A stretch of 64,000 nt of DNA. It comes from Allohahella sp002354735 (lineage in GTDB: Bacteria; Pseudomonadota; Gammaproteobacteria; Pseudomonadales; Oleiphilaceae). Below are positions 25,952 through 35,381 of the stretch, one piece after another. The notes beneath the pieces are model-generated. The model ran no database searches and was not told the origin of the DNA. It worked only from the letters and a program-made list of their open reading frames with translations. Positions within the stretch are counted from its first letter, which is position 1. Every line of letters begins with the position of its first letter. The position numbers and the translations under genes are program-made. The stretch lies in contig NZ_CP172312.1 in NCBI RefSeq assembly GCF_047946665.1, positions 4,464,001 to 4,528,000 on the forward strand, given 5' to 3'.

Positions 25952-27285
25952 GAAGGAAGTATTTCGGCACGGACGGGATTCGAGGAGAAGTCGGAAAAGG
26001 GGCTATTACGCCCGAGTTCATGCTTCGTCTCGGTTGGGCCGCCGGCAGGGTGTTTCGTAAGGAAGGCAAGCGAAACAGAGTCCTGATTGGTAAGGACACC
26101 CGCATCTCCGGATATATGTTCGAGTCGGCGCTGGAGGCAGGCTTCGCGGCCGCAGGTATGGAGGTGGCGCTTCTGGGGCCTATGCCTACACCAGCTGTAG
26201 CCTATCTCACCAGAACCTTCCGTGCATCAGCCGGTGTGGTCATCAGTGCCTCCCATAATCCTTACTACGACAATGGCATCAAGTTCTTCTCATCCGAAGG
26301 TGTCAAACTGCCTGATTCTGTCGAAATGGAGATTGAATCGCTACTCGATCACGAGATTGAGGTGGTCGGGGGCGATCAACTAGGGCGAGCGACGAGAATT
26401 GATGATGCGAAGGGTCGCTACATCGAGTTCTGCAAGAGTACCGTGCCCTTTCAGATGAGTTTTGCAAATTTTCATATCGTTATCGATTGCGCGCAAGGTG
26501 CCGCATATCAGGTCGCGCCGAAGGTCTTTCGTGAACTCGGTGCCAAGGTTGATAGTATAGGTGTCGACCCGGATGGCCTGAACATTAACCGAGAGAGCGG
26601 TGCCACAAGCCCTGAGCGTCTGGCAGCGAAAGTGCTGGAGCTTGGGGCGGATCTGGGTATTGCGCTTGATGGCGACGGCGATCGGGTCATCATGGTCGAT
26701 CACAAGGGCGAAGTTGTCGATGGCGACGAGATCCTCTTTATGATCGCGATGTCACGGCAAACGCAGTGTCGTCTGCGGGGTGGGGTGGTAGGCACACTGA
26801 TGACCAACTTCGGCGCCGAACTGGCCTTCAAAGCCAATGATATTCCATTCGTTCGAGCAAAAGTCGGTGATCGTTATGTTATGGAGGAGCTCCGCAAACG
26901 CGGCTGGCTTCTAGGTGGTGAAGGTTCGGGGCACATCGTGTGTCTGGAGAACACTACTACTGGAGATGGCATTATCTCGGGGCTGCAGGTGCTTGCAGCT
27001 ATGTTCGAGGCGGACAAGTCGCTCCACGAGCTCAAGCAGCACATGACTAAGGTGCCGCAGGTGTTGATCAACGTGCGCATCAATGAGCAACGAGATCCTA
27101 TGCAGATTCCTGAGGTGGCGCAGGCGCTCGCCGCTGCTGAGAGCAAGCTCAATGGTGCTGGCCGGGTCCTTCTCCGAGCCTCCGGAACAGAACCCTTGAT
27201 CCGCGTGATGGTGGAGGGCTCCGATGAGGCTCTCGTTCGATCGCAGGCCGAAGAGTTGGCCGAGGTTGTGAAGGCATCCATGTAG
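25948..27285 (+). CDS. glmM: Phosphoglucosamine mutase
   Basis: GlmM converts glucosamine-6-phosphate to glucosamine-1-phosphate for UDP-GlcNAc synthesis. It has 445 residues, the normal size. The catalytic phosphoserine is S102 in 'VVISASHNPYYDNG', the metal loop is 'ALDGDGDRVIM' near 240, the sugar loop is 'GGEGSGHI', and the phosphate-binding loop near the C-terminus is 'RASGTEPLIRVM'. It is translationally coupled to folP. Confidence 0.97.
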   Translation: MRRKYFGTDGIRGEVGKGAITPEFMLRLGWAAGRVFRKEGKRNRVLIGKDTRISGYMFESALEAGFAAAGMEVALLGPMPTPAVAYLTRTFRASAGVVISASHNPYYDNGIKFFSSEGVKLPDSVEMEIESLLDHEIEVVGGDQLGRATRIDDAKGRYIEFCKSTVPFQMSFANFHIVIDCAQGAAYQVAPKVFRELGAKVDSIGVDPDGLNINRESGATSPERLAAKVLELGADLGIALDGDGDRVIMVDHKGEVVDGDEILFMIAMSRQTQCRLRGGVVGTLMTNFGAELAFKANDIPFVRAKVGDRYVMEELRKRGWLLGGEGSGHIVCLENTTTGDGIISGLQVLAAMFEADKSLHELKQHMTKVPQVLINVRINEQRDPMQIPEVAQALAAAESKLNGAGRVLLRASGTEPLIRVMVEGSDEALVRSQAEELAEVVKASM

Positions 27286-27407
27286 CGATGTAGCGCTTGT
27301 ATCCTATGCGCGCATTCTGTAGTATTCGCACCTCGCTGAATCGAGGCTGTTACTGCCTCGTGAGCCGCAGCTTATAAGCGGTTCAGCAATTTTTTCAGGT
27401 GTATTTG

Positions 27408-28190
27408 ATGCGTCGACTGCTTATAGCAGGGAACTGGAAATCAAATTGTGGCCGAGTTGAGGCCTCAAATTTGATGACGGCCGTAAATGAGGGTCTGCAT
27501 CAGCTGAAGCCGGATGTGGATGTGCTGATATTTCCCGCATATACATCGCTCGCTGAGGCGCAGGTGCTGTGTACCGAGTTGCAATACGGTGCGCAAAACT
27601 GCTCTAGCTTTGAGTCAGGTGCATTCACTGGTGAGATAGCTGCGGAAATGCTCGCTTCGTTCGGATGTTCCGCTGTTATTGTGGGGCATTCAGAGCGACG
27701 CCAGATCTTCGCAGAAGACGACGAAGCGCTGGCTGCGAAAGCGCGCCGTGCACTCGGTGCAGGTCTGAGTGTCGTGTTTTGCGTAGGCGAAAGTCTGCAG
27801 CAGCGGGATTCTGGTGAGGCGAAGGCGGTATGCTGTGCCCAGGTCAGCGTGTTAATGTCAGTGCTTGATCAAATGGAAGTGGCTGATCTCGTAGCTAAAG
27901 GTAGAGTCGTGGTAGCCTACGAGCCGGTATGGGCCATTGGTACCGGAAAGACGGCTAGCGCAGAAGATGCGCAGGACATGCACGCCGCGCTTAGGGCGGA
28001 AATGGCCGGAAGCCTCGGTGAGGAGGCCGACAGAATTCAGATTCTGTATGGCGGTAGTGTAAAGTCAGCAAATGCTGATCAGCTGTTCCAGCAGGCCGAT
28101 ATCGATGGCGCCCTTATCGGGGGTGCGTCGCTTGACGCCAATGAATTCGTTGAAATCGTGCGTATCGCTGATGCGCTGGTAAAAGGATAG
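27408..28190 (+). CDS. tpiA: Triosephosphate isomerase
   Basis: TpiA interconverts dihydroxyacetone phosphate and glyceraldehyde-3-phosphate. With ATG 27408 (AGGT 8 bases upstream) it has 260 residues. Catalytic residues are visible: Lys11 in 'AGNWKSN', His in 'IVGHSERR', and Glu in 'VVAYEPVWAIGTGKTA', followed by the phosphate-binding 'ILYGGSVKSAN'. The GTG at 27399 overlaps the ribosome site and is less likely. secG follows after 8 bases. Confidence 0.96.
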   Translation: MRRLLIAGNWKSNCGRVEASNLMTAVNEGLHQLKPDVDVLIFPAYTSLAEAQVLCTELQYGAQNCSSFESGAFTGEIAAEMLASFGCSAVIVGHSERRQIFAEDDEALAAKARRALGAGLSVVFCVGESLQQRDSGEAKAVCCAQVSVLMSVLDQMEVADLVAKGRVVVAYEPVWAIGTGKTASAEDAQDMHAALRAEMAGSLGEEADRIQILYGGSVKSANADQLFQQADIDGALIGGASLDANEFVEIVRIADALVKG

Positions 28191-28198
28191 GAAATCAA

Positions 28199-28654
28199 GT
28201 GGATTCAATCGAAATCCTTGTTGTTGTCTCGCACGTTATCGTCGCCATTGCAGTGATTGGGCTCGTGCTGTTGCAGCATGGAAAGGGTGCTGATGCCGGC
28301 GCCGCCTTTGGTGGTGGTGCTTCTCAGACAGTGTTCGGATCGCAGGGCTCAAGTTCATTTTTGAGTAAGATGACGGCTTGGTTGGCAGTTATTTTTTTCC
28401 TGACAAGTTTCGGGCTGGCATATCTCGCCAAGCAGCGCAGCGTTACGGTTGAATCAAACCCGCTCGGTTTGCCCGCAGTTGTGGAAGATCAAAGCATTGA
28501 TGCGGATGTCTCGTCAGACGACAATTTGCCTGAGATGCGTATAGAAGAGCCTGTTGAACAGAGTGAATCCGCGCCAGCTATTGACTCCGATGCTGACATG
28601 CCTACAATTGACGCCGACATGGAGTCGACTGACGAAGGCTCCAGGGAAAATTAA
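28199..28654 (+). CDS. secG: Protein-export membrane protein SecG
   Basis: SecG is the small accessory subunit of the SecYEG translocon. Two membrane helices (about 4-24 and 54-74) surround the conserved loop 'QHGKGADAGAAFGGGASQTVFGSQG', summarised by GKGADAGAAFGGG. The start is GTG at 28199. At 151 residues it is longer than E. coli SecG (110) because of an acidic tail of about 65 residues rich in Asp, Glu and Ser, as in several related gammaproteobacteria. tRNA-Leu follows. Confidence 0.95.
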   Translation: MDSIEILVVVSHVIVAIAVIGLVLLQHGKGADAGAAFGGGASQTVFGSQGSSSFLSKMTAWLAVIFFLTSFGLAYLAKQRSVTVESNPLGLPAVVEDQSIDADVSSDDNLPEMRIEEPVEQSESAPAIDSDADMPTIDADMESTDEGSREN

Positions 28655-28710
28655 GATTACAACGGGCTCCCTCGCCCGAGTAAAGATAAAACAGATTTGA
28701 GTAGTTCACT

Positions 28711-28797
28711 GCCGAAGTGGTGAAATTGGTAGACACGCTATCTTGAGGGGGTAGTGTCCGTCAGGACGTGCCGGTTCAAGTCCGGCCTTCGGCACCA
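28711..28797 (+). tRNA. tRNA-Leu (anticodon GAG)
   Basis: An 87-base class II tRNA has acceptor stem GCCGAAG paired with CTTCGGC, a D-arm beginning GTGGTGAAATTGG, anticodon GAG in a TTGAGGG loop context, a long variable arm (GTGTCCGTCAGGACGT) typical of leucine tRNAs, T-arm GGTTCAAGTCC and an encoded CCA. It lies between secG and rimP, the same place as in Pseudomonas. Confidence 0.97.
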
Positions 28798-28917
28798 TTA
28801 TTGTGTAAGATGTTTAGAGCAGTACGGTTAACGCCTTAACAGGTGTACTCGCTGGCTAAACCGAGATCGGTTTCCGATCAGTCCTCAGCGGGTTGTCCGC
28901 TCTCTTTTCTTCCAGCG

Positions 28918-28947
28918 TTGACCGAGTCAGGCGAAGACGCCTATAAT
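28918..28947 (+). promoter_or_regulatory. Sigma-70 promoter of the rimP-nusA-infB operon
   Basis: TTGACC (28918-28923) and a perfect TATAAT (28942-28947) are separated by 18 bases. Transcription would start near 28954, giving a leader of about 150 bases before the rimP start, with the attenuator-like hairpins at 29002-29058. Confidence 0.8.
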
Positions 28948-29001
28948 CACGGCCCGGTGCTGGACGCAGTGAGTTCTCCGCTCCGTACTTAGAGTTGCTC
29001 T

Positions 29002-29058
29002 GGCAAGGTTTAACCGTTGCCGGGCGACTGATCAAATGGGCTATGAAGCCCTTTTTTT
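29002..29058 (+). terminator. Leader hairpin plus intrinsic terminator upstream of rimP (possible attenuator)
   Basis: Inside the leader a hairpin GGCAAGG...CCgTTGCC (29002-29021) is followed by a short GGGCT/AGCCC stem (29038-29051) and seven T residues (29052-29058). The terminator lies after the promoter but 43 bases before the rimP start, so part of the operon transcript should end here. The E. coli nusA operon leader is also known to contain terminators; control by NusA here is inference. Confidence 0.7.
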
Positions 29059-29101
29059 ATTTGTGCCGATTTTAACGCAAGCATTAAAGGTCCAGACAGG
29101 C

Positions 29102-29560
29102 GTGTCCAGGAAAGACGATTTAGAACAGACAATATCTGGTGTGATCGAAGCCCTTGGCTATGTCTTTTGGGGGCTTGAGTTTCACGCGCAAGGTAACAGG
29201 TCCCTGCTGAGGATTTTTATCGACAAGGAAGGCGATGCTGGTGTTACGGTCGATGATTGCGCCGAAGCCAGTAGGCAGGTCAGTGCAGTGCTCGATGTGG
29301 AAGATATTATCGCCGGTCGGTACACCCTAGAAGTGTCATCGCCAGGGTGGGACCGCCCGTTATTCAATTTGACGCACTACCAGGCCAATGTAGGTGAGAT
29401 TATTGAGCTGAGGCTGCGCACGCCGCACGCCGGCCGCCGGAAGTTTAAAGGGCTGCTCAAGGCCGTGGAGGGAGACGAAATCGTGCTCGAGTCAGATAAT
29501 GAAGAGCATGTCTTCCCGTTCGATTACATAGATAAGGCCAATGTGGTGCCTCAGTTTTAA
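29102..29560 (+). CDS. rimP: Ribosome maturation factor RimP
   Basis: RimP is needed for 30S subunit maturation. Starting at GTG 29102 the protein has 152 residues, the normal length; the frame is open to 29036, but that upstream stretch is the terminator hairpin. Landmarks are 'VIEALGYVFWGLEF', 'LRIFIDKEGDAGVTVDDCAEASRQVS', shortened to the IDK..GVTVDDC core, and 'YTLEVSSPGWDRPL'. It is the first gene of the nusA-infB operon. Confidence 0.95.
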   Translation: MSRKDDLEQTISGVIEALGYVFWGLEFHAQGNRSLLRIFIDKEGDAGVTVDDCAEASRQVSAVLDVEDIIAGRYTLEVSSPGWDRPLFNLTHYQANVGEIIELRLRTPHAGRRKFKGLLKAVEGDEIVLESDNEEHVFPFDYIDKANVVPQF

Positions 29561-29587
29561 AGGTGCTTCCAAGTACTTGGGGATAAA

Positions 29588-31081
29588 ATGAACAAAGAAA
29601 TACTTCTGGTTGTCGAGGCGGTTTCTAACGAGAAAGGCGTCGACAAGGGCGTTATTTTCGAAGCGATTGAGCTGGCCATTGCCACTGCTACCAAGAAACG
29701 CTTTGAGGACGAGGACGCCAATGTTCGGGTTGTCATCGACCGTAAAACTGGCGATTACACGGCTTATCGTAGTTGGCTCGTCGTTGATAACGATGCTGTG
29801 CCTGGCCTTGGTACTGAGTTGACCATGCAGGAAGCTGAAGCGATTGACAAGTCACTGCAGCCTGGCAGCATCTATGAAGAAGAAATAGAGCCTGAAGCTT
29901 TCGGCCGCATTGGCGCTCAGGCAGCGAAGCAGATCATAGTGCAGAAGGTCCGGGAAGCTGAGCGAATCAAGATTGTCGATAACTATCGGCATCGGGTTGG
30001 CGAACTCGTCAATGGTGTTGTCAAGAAGGTTACTCGAGACAATATAATTGTAGATCTCGGCAGCAACGCCGAAGCCCTGCTTCCGAAAGATCAGCTTATC
30101 GGCCGCGAGTCATTCAAGGTCGGCGATCGAATACGAGCGCTTCTTCATGATATCAGGCAGGACAACAGGGGGCCGCAGCTAGTCCTGAGTCGAACTAATC
30201 CAGGCATGCTTATAGAGCTGTTCAGGATAGAAGTGCCGGAAATTGCTGAAGAAGTAATCGAAATAAAGGCTGCTGCCCGCGATCCCGGCTCTCGTGCGAA
30301 AATCGCTGTCAAGACCAACGATGGTCGGATCGATCCAGTCGGCGCCTGTGTGGGTATGCGTGGCGCACGCGTCCAGGCAGTCTCTGGCGAACTCGATAAT
30401 GAGCGAGTTGATATCGTGCTGTGGGACGACAATCCGGCTCAGCTCGTGGTGAATGCCATGGCGCCAGCAGAATGTGCGTCCATTATCGTGGATGAAGATT
30501 CGCATACGATGCAGGTTGCTGTCGCAGCCGATAATCTTGCCATGGCCATTGGTCGTGGTGGACAGAACGTGCGCCTGGCGTCGGAGCTTACTGGCTGGAT
30601 CATCAATGTGATGACAGAAGAAGAAGCTGGTCGGATGCAGGAAGAAGAGTCAGGTAAATACCGGGATATCTTTATTCGGGAGCTCGATGTCGATGAAGAG
30701 CTTGCCGAGATTCTGGTAGAGGAAGGCTTTACCTCAATCGAAGAGGTGGCCTATGTTCCGATGGAAGAAATGCTTGCCATTGATGGCTTCGACGAAGAAA
30801 TCGTGACCGCGTTGCGCGGTCGGGCGAAAGATCGACTGATAAGTAAGGCCCTGGCGACAGAAGAGCAGCTGGAAGGCGTTGAGCCTGCAGAAGACCTTCT
30901 TTCGATGGAAGGTATGGACAAACACCTTGCATATGTTTTGGCCAGTCGTGGCATCGTAACGATGGAAGATCTCGCCGAACAGGCGATTGATGATTTGATT
31001 GATATTCCTGAGATCGACGAAGGTAAGGCGGCAGAATTGATTATGACCGCTAGAAAGCCTTGGTTCGAAGCACAGGAATAA
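29588..31081 (+). CDS. nusA: Transcription termination/antitermination factor NusA
   Basis: NusA binds RNA polymerase and modulates pausing, termination and antitermination. It has 497 residues (E. coli 495): N-terminal polymerase-binding domain to ~125, an S1 domain (GELVNGVVKKVTRDNIIVDLG, start near 138), two KH domains with 'VGACVGMRGARVQ' and 'AIGRGGQNVRLA', and two C-terminal acidic repeats with helix-hairpin-helix character (about 365-490). It lies 27 bases after rimP and 21 before infB. Confidence 0.97.
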   Translation: MNKEILLVVEAVSNEKGVDKGVIFEAIELAIATATKKRFEDEDANVRVVIDRKTGDYTAYRSWLVVDNDAVPGLGTELTMQEAEAIDKSLQPGSIYEEEIEPEAFGRIGAQAAKQIIVQKVREAERIKIVDNYRHRVGELVNGVVKKVTRDNIIVDLGSNAEALLPKDQLIGRESFKVGDRIRALLHDIRQDNRGPQLVLSRTNPGMLIELFRIEVPEIAEEVIEIKAAARDPGSRAKIAVKTNDGRIDPVGACVGMRGARVQAVSGELDNERVDIVLWDDNPAQLVVNAMAPAECASIIVDEDSHTMQVAVAADNLAMAIGRGGQNVRLASELTGWIINVMTEEEAGRMQEEESGKYRDIFIRELDVDEELAEILVEEGFTSIEEVAYVPMEEMLAIDGFDEEIVTALRGRAKDRLISKALATEEQLEGVEPAEDLLSMEGMDKHLAYVLASRGIVTMEDLAEQAIDDLIDIPEIDEGKAAELIMTARKPWFEAQE

Positions 31082-31102
31082 AATAGGGGGCGTGACGCTC
31101 AG

Positions 31103-33715
31103 ATGGCAGAAGTGACAGTCAAACAACTTGCGGACGATGTTGGTGCATCGGTCGACAAGATTATTCAGCAACTGGCGGAAGCCGGCATCCAGGGGCGTGG
31201 CGCTTCGGATGTTATCACTGATGACGAAAAGCAGACCCTGCTGAGGCATCTTAAGCAAAGCCACGGTGAGGCTTTTGCTGAGCCCAGAAAAATTACATTG
31301 AAGCGGAAGACGACCACCAAGCTGCGCTCGGCTGGTTCGAAAACCGTGAACGTGGAAGTGCGGAAGAAGCGAACCTACGTCAAGCGTGCGGATATCACTG
31401 CCGAGGCTGAGCCTGAGCCAGAAGTGCCGGTTGAGGCAGCTGCTCCGGCAGAAGCCGAGGTTGCTGTTACAGCGTCTCAGGCCGAAACAGCAGAAACTAC
31501 TTCGGCAGAATCCACAGCGCCCGAGGCAACGAATTCTGTATCCGAATCCTCTGCTGAAACTGCTGAAGTGGCGGCTGAGACCTCGAGTGCCGAAGCGCCT
31601 GCGCCTGAAACTGCAGAGCAAGCCACTCCTGCCGCAGCAGCTAAACCTTCAGAGCCGGTAACGCCTGAAGAGGCTGACCGCGCTGCCAAGGAAGCTGCGC
31701 TCGCGGAAGCGGAGGAAGCCAAAAAGAGTAAGCACCGTCGTCACAAGGAAGAGGCTGGTACCCGTGAAGACAAGGAGGACACGCCTCCGGTCAAGAAGCA
31801 GAAGCCTAAAGTTGCTGCTGCCAAGCCACGGCGCACAGAAGTTGAGGCTGAGTTCACTACTGCCAAGACTGCAGATGCACCTCGTTCACTTCGTGCAAAA
31901 GCACCGCGGATGCGCCGCAAGCGTCGTGGTGGCTCCTCTTCGGTCGATCCGAATATTGCCAAGATCACGCGGGACGTTTCCATACCGGACTCTCTTACTG
32001 TAGGTGAACTTGCGCAGAAGATGGCCGTTAAATCTGGCGAAGTCATCAAGAAGCTGATGGGCATGGGCGTGATGGCCAACGTCAATCAGGTGATCGAGCA
32101 GGACGTTGCTCAGATGGTCGCCGAGGAGATGGGTCATAAGGTCACTTTGACTCGTGAAGATGCACTCGAGACCGAGATGATGGACTCCATCATTTATGAA
32201 GGCGAGGTGACTACCCGTGCACCGGTCGTCAGCGTCATGGGTCACGTCGACCATGGTAAGACATCGCTGCTCGATTACATTCGTCGTGCGAAGGTTGCCG
32301 CCAGCGAGTCTGGAGGTATCACCCAGCATATCGGCGCCTATTTGGTGCAGACAGACAAGGGTCAGATTTCCTTCCTGGATACGCCTGGCCACGCCGCGTT
32401 CACTGCGATGCGTGCACGTGGCGCCAAGAGCACGGATATTGTCATTCTCGTGGTGGCTGCTGATGACGGTGTCATGCCGCAGACTAAGGAGGCGGTTCAG
32501 CATGCTAAATCTGCTGACATGCCGATCATTGTCGCTGTCAACAAGATCGACAAGGAAGATGCCGATCCGGAGCGCGTCAAGAACGAGCTGTCTGCTCTCG
32601 ATGTTATTTCTGAAGAGTGGGGCGGTGATGTGCAGTTCGTCAATGTCTCTGCACACACCGGCGAAGGCATCGATAACCTGCTGGATGCCATTCTCCTTCA
32701 ATCAGAGCTTCTTGAGCTGACTGCTGTCAAATCAGGTCCTGCGCGTGGCGTTGTCATCGAGTCGCGTCTGGACAAGGGGCGCGGCGTAGTAGCCTCGGTT
32801 CTGGTACAAAACGGTACCCTGAAGAAGGGTGATATTGTCCTGGCTGGCGAGCAGTACGGACGGGTCAGAGCGATGCTGAACGAGCATGGCAAAACTGTCG
32901 ATTCCGCTGAGCCATCTACTCCGGTTGAAATCCTTGGCCTGAATGAGACTCCTGAAGCTGGCGACGAATTCGTCGTAGTGGCTGACGAACGAAAGGCGCG
33001 TGAAGTCGCAGCGTTCCGTCAGGAGAAAGTGAGATCTGAACGTCTGCAGAGGCAGCAGTCGACTAATCTCGAGAACATGTTCCAGAGTATGGGTAAGGGC
33101 GAGACCAAGATCCTCAATATGGTCGTCAAGACCGATGTTCGTGGTTCTCTCGAGGCCATCATCAGTTCACTGACTGAACTTGGTAACGAAGAAGTGCAGG
33201 TGAACATTGTCGGCTCTGGTGTCGGTGGAATATCCGAGACCGATGCAAACCTCGCCGTGTCTACGAATTCCATAGTCGTTGGTTTCAATGTCAGGGCCGA
33301 TGGCACGGCACGCAAGATTCTCGAGCGTGAAGGTGTCGAGCTCCGTTACTACAGCATCATCTACAACATTATCGATGATGTGAAGGCAGCGTTGACTGGC
33401 ATGTTGGCTCCGGCATTCCGAGAGGATATTCTCGGAATTGCGGAAGTTCGCGATACGTTCAAGTCGCCCAAGTTTGGTCAGGTCGCTGGCTGTATCGTTG
33501 TCGAAGGCACGGTATATCGTAGTAAGCCGATCAGGGTACTTCGAGATGACGTTGTTATCTTCGAGGGTGAGCTCGAGTCGCTGCGTCGCTTCAAGGATGA
33601 CGTCGCCGAAGTCCGCTCAGGAACTGAGTGTGGTATCGGTGTTCGCAACTATGAAGTGAAGATCGGTGACAAGATCGAAGTCTTCGACCGGGTTCAGATA
33701 GAGCGCACGCTGTAA
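31103..33715 (+). CDS. infB: Translation initiation factor IF-2
   Basis: IF-2 is the GTPase that brings initiator tRNA to the 30S subunit and promotes subunit joining. Its 870 residues comprise an N-terminal IF2_N module (about 1-55), a long Ala/Glu-rich linker (about 95-265), a second IF2_N region, and the G domain with GHVDHGKT (380-387), 'DTPGHAAF' and 'NKID', followed by domains II-IV. The stop overlaps the rbfA start (TAATG). Confidence 0.98.
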   Translation: MAEVTVKQLADDVGASVDKIIQQLAEAGIQGRGASDVITDDEKQTLLRHLKQSHGEAFAEPRKITLKRKTTTKLRSAGSKTVNVEVRKKRTYVKRADITAEAEPEPEVPVEAAAPAEAEVAVTASQAETAETTSAESTAPEATNSVSESSAETAEVAAETSSAEAPAPETAEQATPAAAAKPSEPVTPEEADRAAKEAALAEAEEAKKSKHRRHKEEAGTREDKEDTPPVKKQKPKVAAAKPRRTEVEAEFTTAKTADAPRSLRAKAPRMRRKRRGGSSSVDPNIAKITRDVSIPDSLTVGELAQKMAVKSGEVIKKLMGMGVMANVNQVIEQDVAQMVAEEMGHKVTLTREDALETEMMDSIIYEGEVTTRAPVVSVMGHVDHGKTSLLDYIRRAKVAASESGGITQHIGAYLVQTDKGQISFLDTPGHAAFTAMRARGAKSTDIVILVVAADDGVMPQTKEAVQHAKSADMPIIVAVNKIDKEDADPERVKNELSALDVISEEWGGDVQFVNVSAHTGEGIDNLLDAILLQSELLELTAVKSGPARGVVIESRLDKGRGVVASVLVQNGTLKKGDIVLAGEQYGRVRAMLNEHGKTVDSAEPSTPVEILGLNETPEAGDEFVVVADERKAREVAAFRQEKVRSERLQRQQSTNLENMFQSMGKGETKILNMVVKTDVRGSLEAIISSLTELGNEEVQVNIVGSGVGGISETDANLAVSTNSIVVGFNVRADGTARKILEREGVELRYYSIIYNIIDDVKAALTGMLAPAFREDILGIAEVRDTFKSPKFGQVAGCIVVEGTVYRSKPIRVLRDDVVIFEGELESLRRFKDDVAEVRSGTECGIGVRNYEVKIGDKIEVFDRVQIERTL

Positions 33716-34173
33716 TGCCAAGAGAGTTTAGTCGGCAGCAGCGGATTGCTGAACAGATGCAGAAGGAGCTCGCACGCATTATTCAACGTGACGTGAAGGA
33801 TCCACGGCTCGGTATGATCACCGTGAATAGTGTGAAGGTCTCGAAGGATTACGGGTACGCTGACGTTTATGTCACGCAGCTCAACCAGAGCGATCTGGAA
33901 GATCATGCGGGTATTCAACAGGCGCTGCTCGTTCTTAAAGATGCGAGCAGCTTTCTGAAGTCCGAGCTCGGCAAGGCCATGAAGCTCAGGGTGCTGCCGC
34001 AGCTTCGTTTTCATCACGATACCGCCCTGTATAATTCACTGCATATCAGTGCACTGATCAGCAAGGCGCGCGCTGAGGACCAGGCTCGCTCTGGCGCAGA
34101 AGGCAGTGCACAAGATATTGAAGACGACAATCCTTCGGCAGATGACGCCGACGGTGACAGCAGAGAAAGCTGA
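33715..34173 (+). CDS. rbfA: 30S ribosome-binding factor RbfA
   Basis: RbfA helps late 30S maturation and cold adaptation. The 152-residue protein has the KH-like core: 'QQRIAEQMQKELARIIQRDVKDPR', summarised by the QMQKEL...V.DPR motif, 'VNSVKVSKDYGYADVYVT' and 'LRVLPQLRFHHDTA'. The last ~35 residues are an acidic tail beyond the usual ~130. It is coupled to infB by a one-base overlap. Confidence 0.96.
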   Translation: MPREFSRQQRIAEQMQKELARIIQRDVKDPRLGMITVNSVKVSKDYGYADVYVTQLNQSDLEDHAGIQQALLVLKDASSFLKSELGKAMKLRVLPQLRFHHDTALYNSLHISALISKARAEDQARSGAEGSAQDIEDDNPSADDADGDSRES

Positions 34174-34188
34174 TGTCAGGCACTATTC

Positions 34189-34213
34189 AAACGGCGGGGA
34201 ATCCCGCCGTTTT
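34189..34213 (+). terminator. Terminator-like hairpin between rbfA and truB
   Basis: AACGGCGGG / CCCGCCGTT with a short loop is followed by TTTTC. The U-tract is short, so it may only partly terminate within the operon or act as a processing or stability element. Confidence 0.6.
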
Positions 34214-34258
34214 CTATTACGGCTTTCCTGGTCGTGCAGCAAGTTGCGGTAATCATTC

Positions 34259-35305
34259 ATGAAACAACTCGATGGTGTGCTTTGCATCGACAAGCCTCTG
34301 GGGCTGTCTTCGAATGCGGCCTTACAGCGTGTGAAGCGCTTTATTGGTGCGGCGAAGGCTGGCCACACGGGAACCCTTGACCCGATGGCCACCGGTCTGC
34401 TGCCGATTTGTCTAGGAGATGCCACCAAGTTCTCACGCTTCTTTCTCGATGCCGACAAGACCTATTTGACGGAAGTCCGTCTGGGACAGACAACTTCGAC
34501 CGGCGACCGCGAGGGTGAAATCCTTGAGGATAAACCTGTGCCTCCCCAGTTGGATGTGGCGCATCTTGAAGAAGTGATCAGCCAGTTCATTGGTCGAATC
34601 GAGCAGATTCCGCCAATGTATTCCGCGCTCAAGCACAAAGGTCAGCCACTGTACAAGCTCGCACGGCAGGGGAAGGCGGTTGACCGCCCTTCGCGCAGCA
34701 TAGAGATTCGCAGTCTGGACCTTGTTTCTCACGCTTCGCCCTTGCTTACGTTGAAAGTGACCTGCAGTAAAGGCACGTATATCAGAACGCTGGCGGAGGA
34801 TATCGGTCGCAAACTTGGATACGGTGCACATCTCGCCAGCTTGAGGCGAACAGCCAGCGGCCCGTTTACGCTTGAAGACGCGCACCAATTGCCTGATCGT
34901 TATGAGATGCAGCTGGACAGTGCGGATGAGCGTGTAGAGCGCGAGCCTGAGCTCCTTGCGGCTGAAGCCCGGTCTCTTGTTGCTGCTATTCGTCCGGTAG
35001 ACCTTGCATTAGGCCACCTGCCGAGGCTCGACATTGATGACGCTGCTGCGCGCTCGCTTATCGTCGGCAGAGAGGTTATAATCCGCGACCCTGGCCTTGG
35101 CCTGGGGTTGAAGGCGAGCAAGCCACAGGATCTGGCGGATGCTTCTCTGCCAGAGAAGCCGCTGTATCGGGTGTATGGACTGGGCTGTTTTTTAGGCCTC
35201 GTCCACCCGTCCGAAGAGCCCGTAGGAAGTGCAGCCCACGCTAGGCTGAGACTCGAGATATGCAAGTTGGTGAATACCAGCGCAATCGTGGCGAGCCTGC
35301 AATAG
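34259..35305 (+). CDS. truB: tRNA pseudouridine(55) synthase TruB
   Basis: TruB makes pseudouridine 55 in the T-loop of tRNAs. The 348-residue protein carries the catalytic Asp41 in 'GHTGTLDPMATGLLP', the 'RIEQIPPMYSALKHKGQPLY', seen as the PPMYSA-K motif, and 'CSKGTYIRTLAEDIG'. It is longer than E. coli TruB (314) in the C-terminal PUA-like region. It follows rbfA by 85 bases. Confidence 0.96.
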   Translation: MKQLDGVLCIDKPLGLSSNAALQRVKRFIGAAKAGHTGTLDPMATGLLPICLGDATKFSRFFLDADKTYLTEVRLGQTTSTGDREGEILEDKPVPPQLDVAHLEEVISQFIGRIEQIPPMYSALKHKGQPLYKLARQGKAVDRPSRSIEIRSLDLVSHASPLLTLKVTCSKGTYIRTLAEDIGRKLGYGAHLASLRRTASGPFTLEDAHQLPDRYEMQLDSADERVEREPELLAAEARSLVAAIRPVDLALGHLPRLDIDDAAARSLIVGREVIIRDPGLGLGLKASKPQDLADASLPEKPLYRVYGLGCFLGLVHPSEEPVGSAAHARLRLEICKLVNTSAIVASLQ

Positions 35306-35381
35306 CAGAATTCTATAACGGAGCCGACTGTATGTATGCGCGGTTGGGTTCTTTTCATAAAAGCATACTGAGGAAATATCT

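Noticed and set aside
30734..31621. Long minus-strand frame (295 codons) opposite nusA-infB
   Set aside because: Arises from the Ala/Glu-rich repetitive codons of IF-2 read backwards; Arg/Phe/Cys-rich composition is typical of such shadows.
31386..31720. Repeat-like GCA/GAA-rich stretch within infB
   Set aside because: It encodes the normal low-complexity Ala/Glu linker of IF-2 and is not a tandem DNA repeat.
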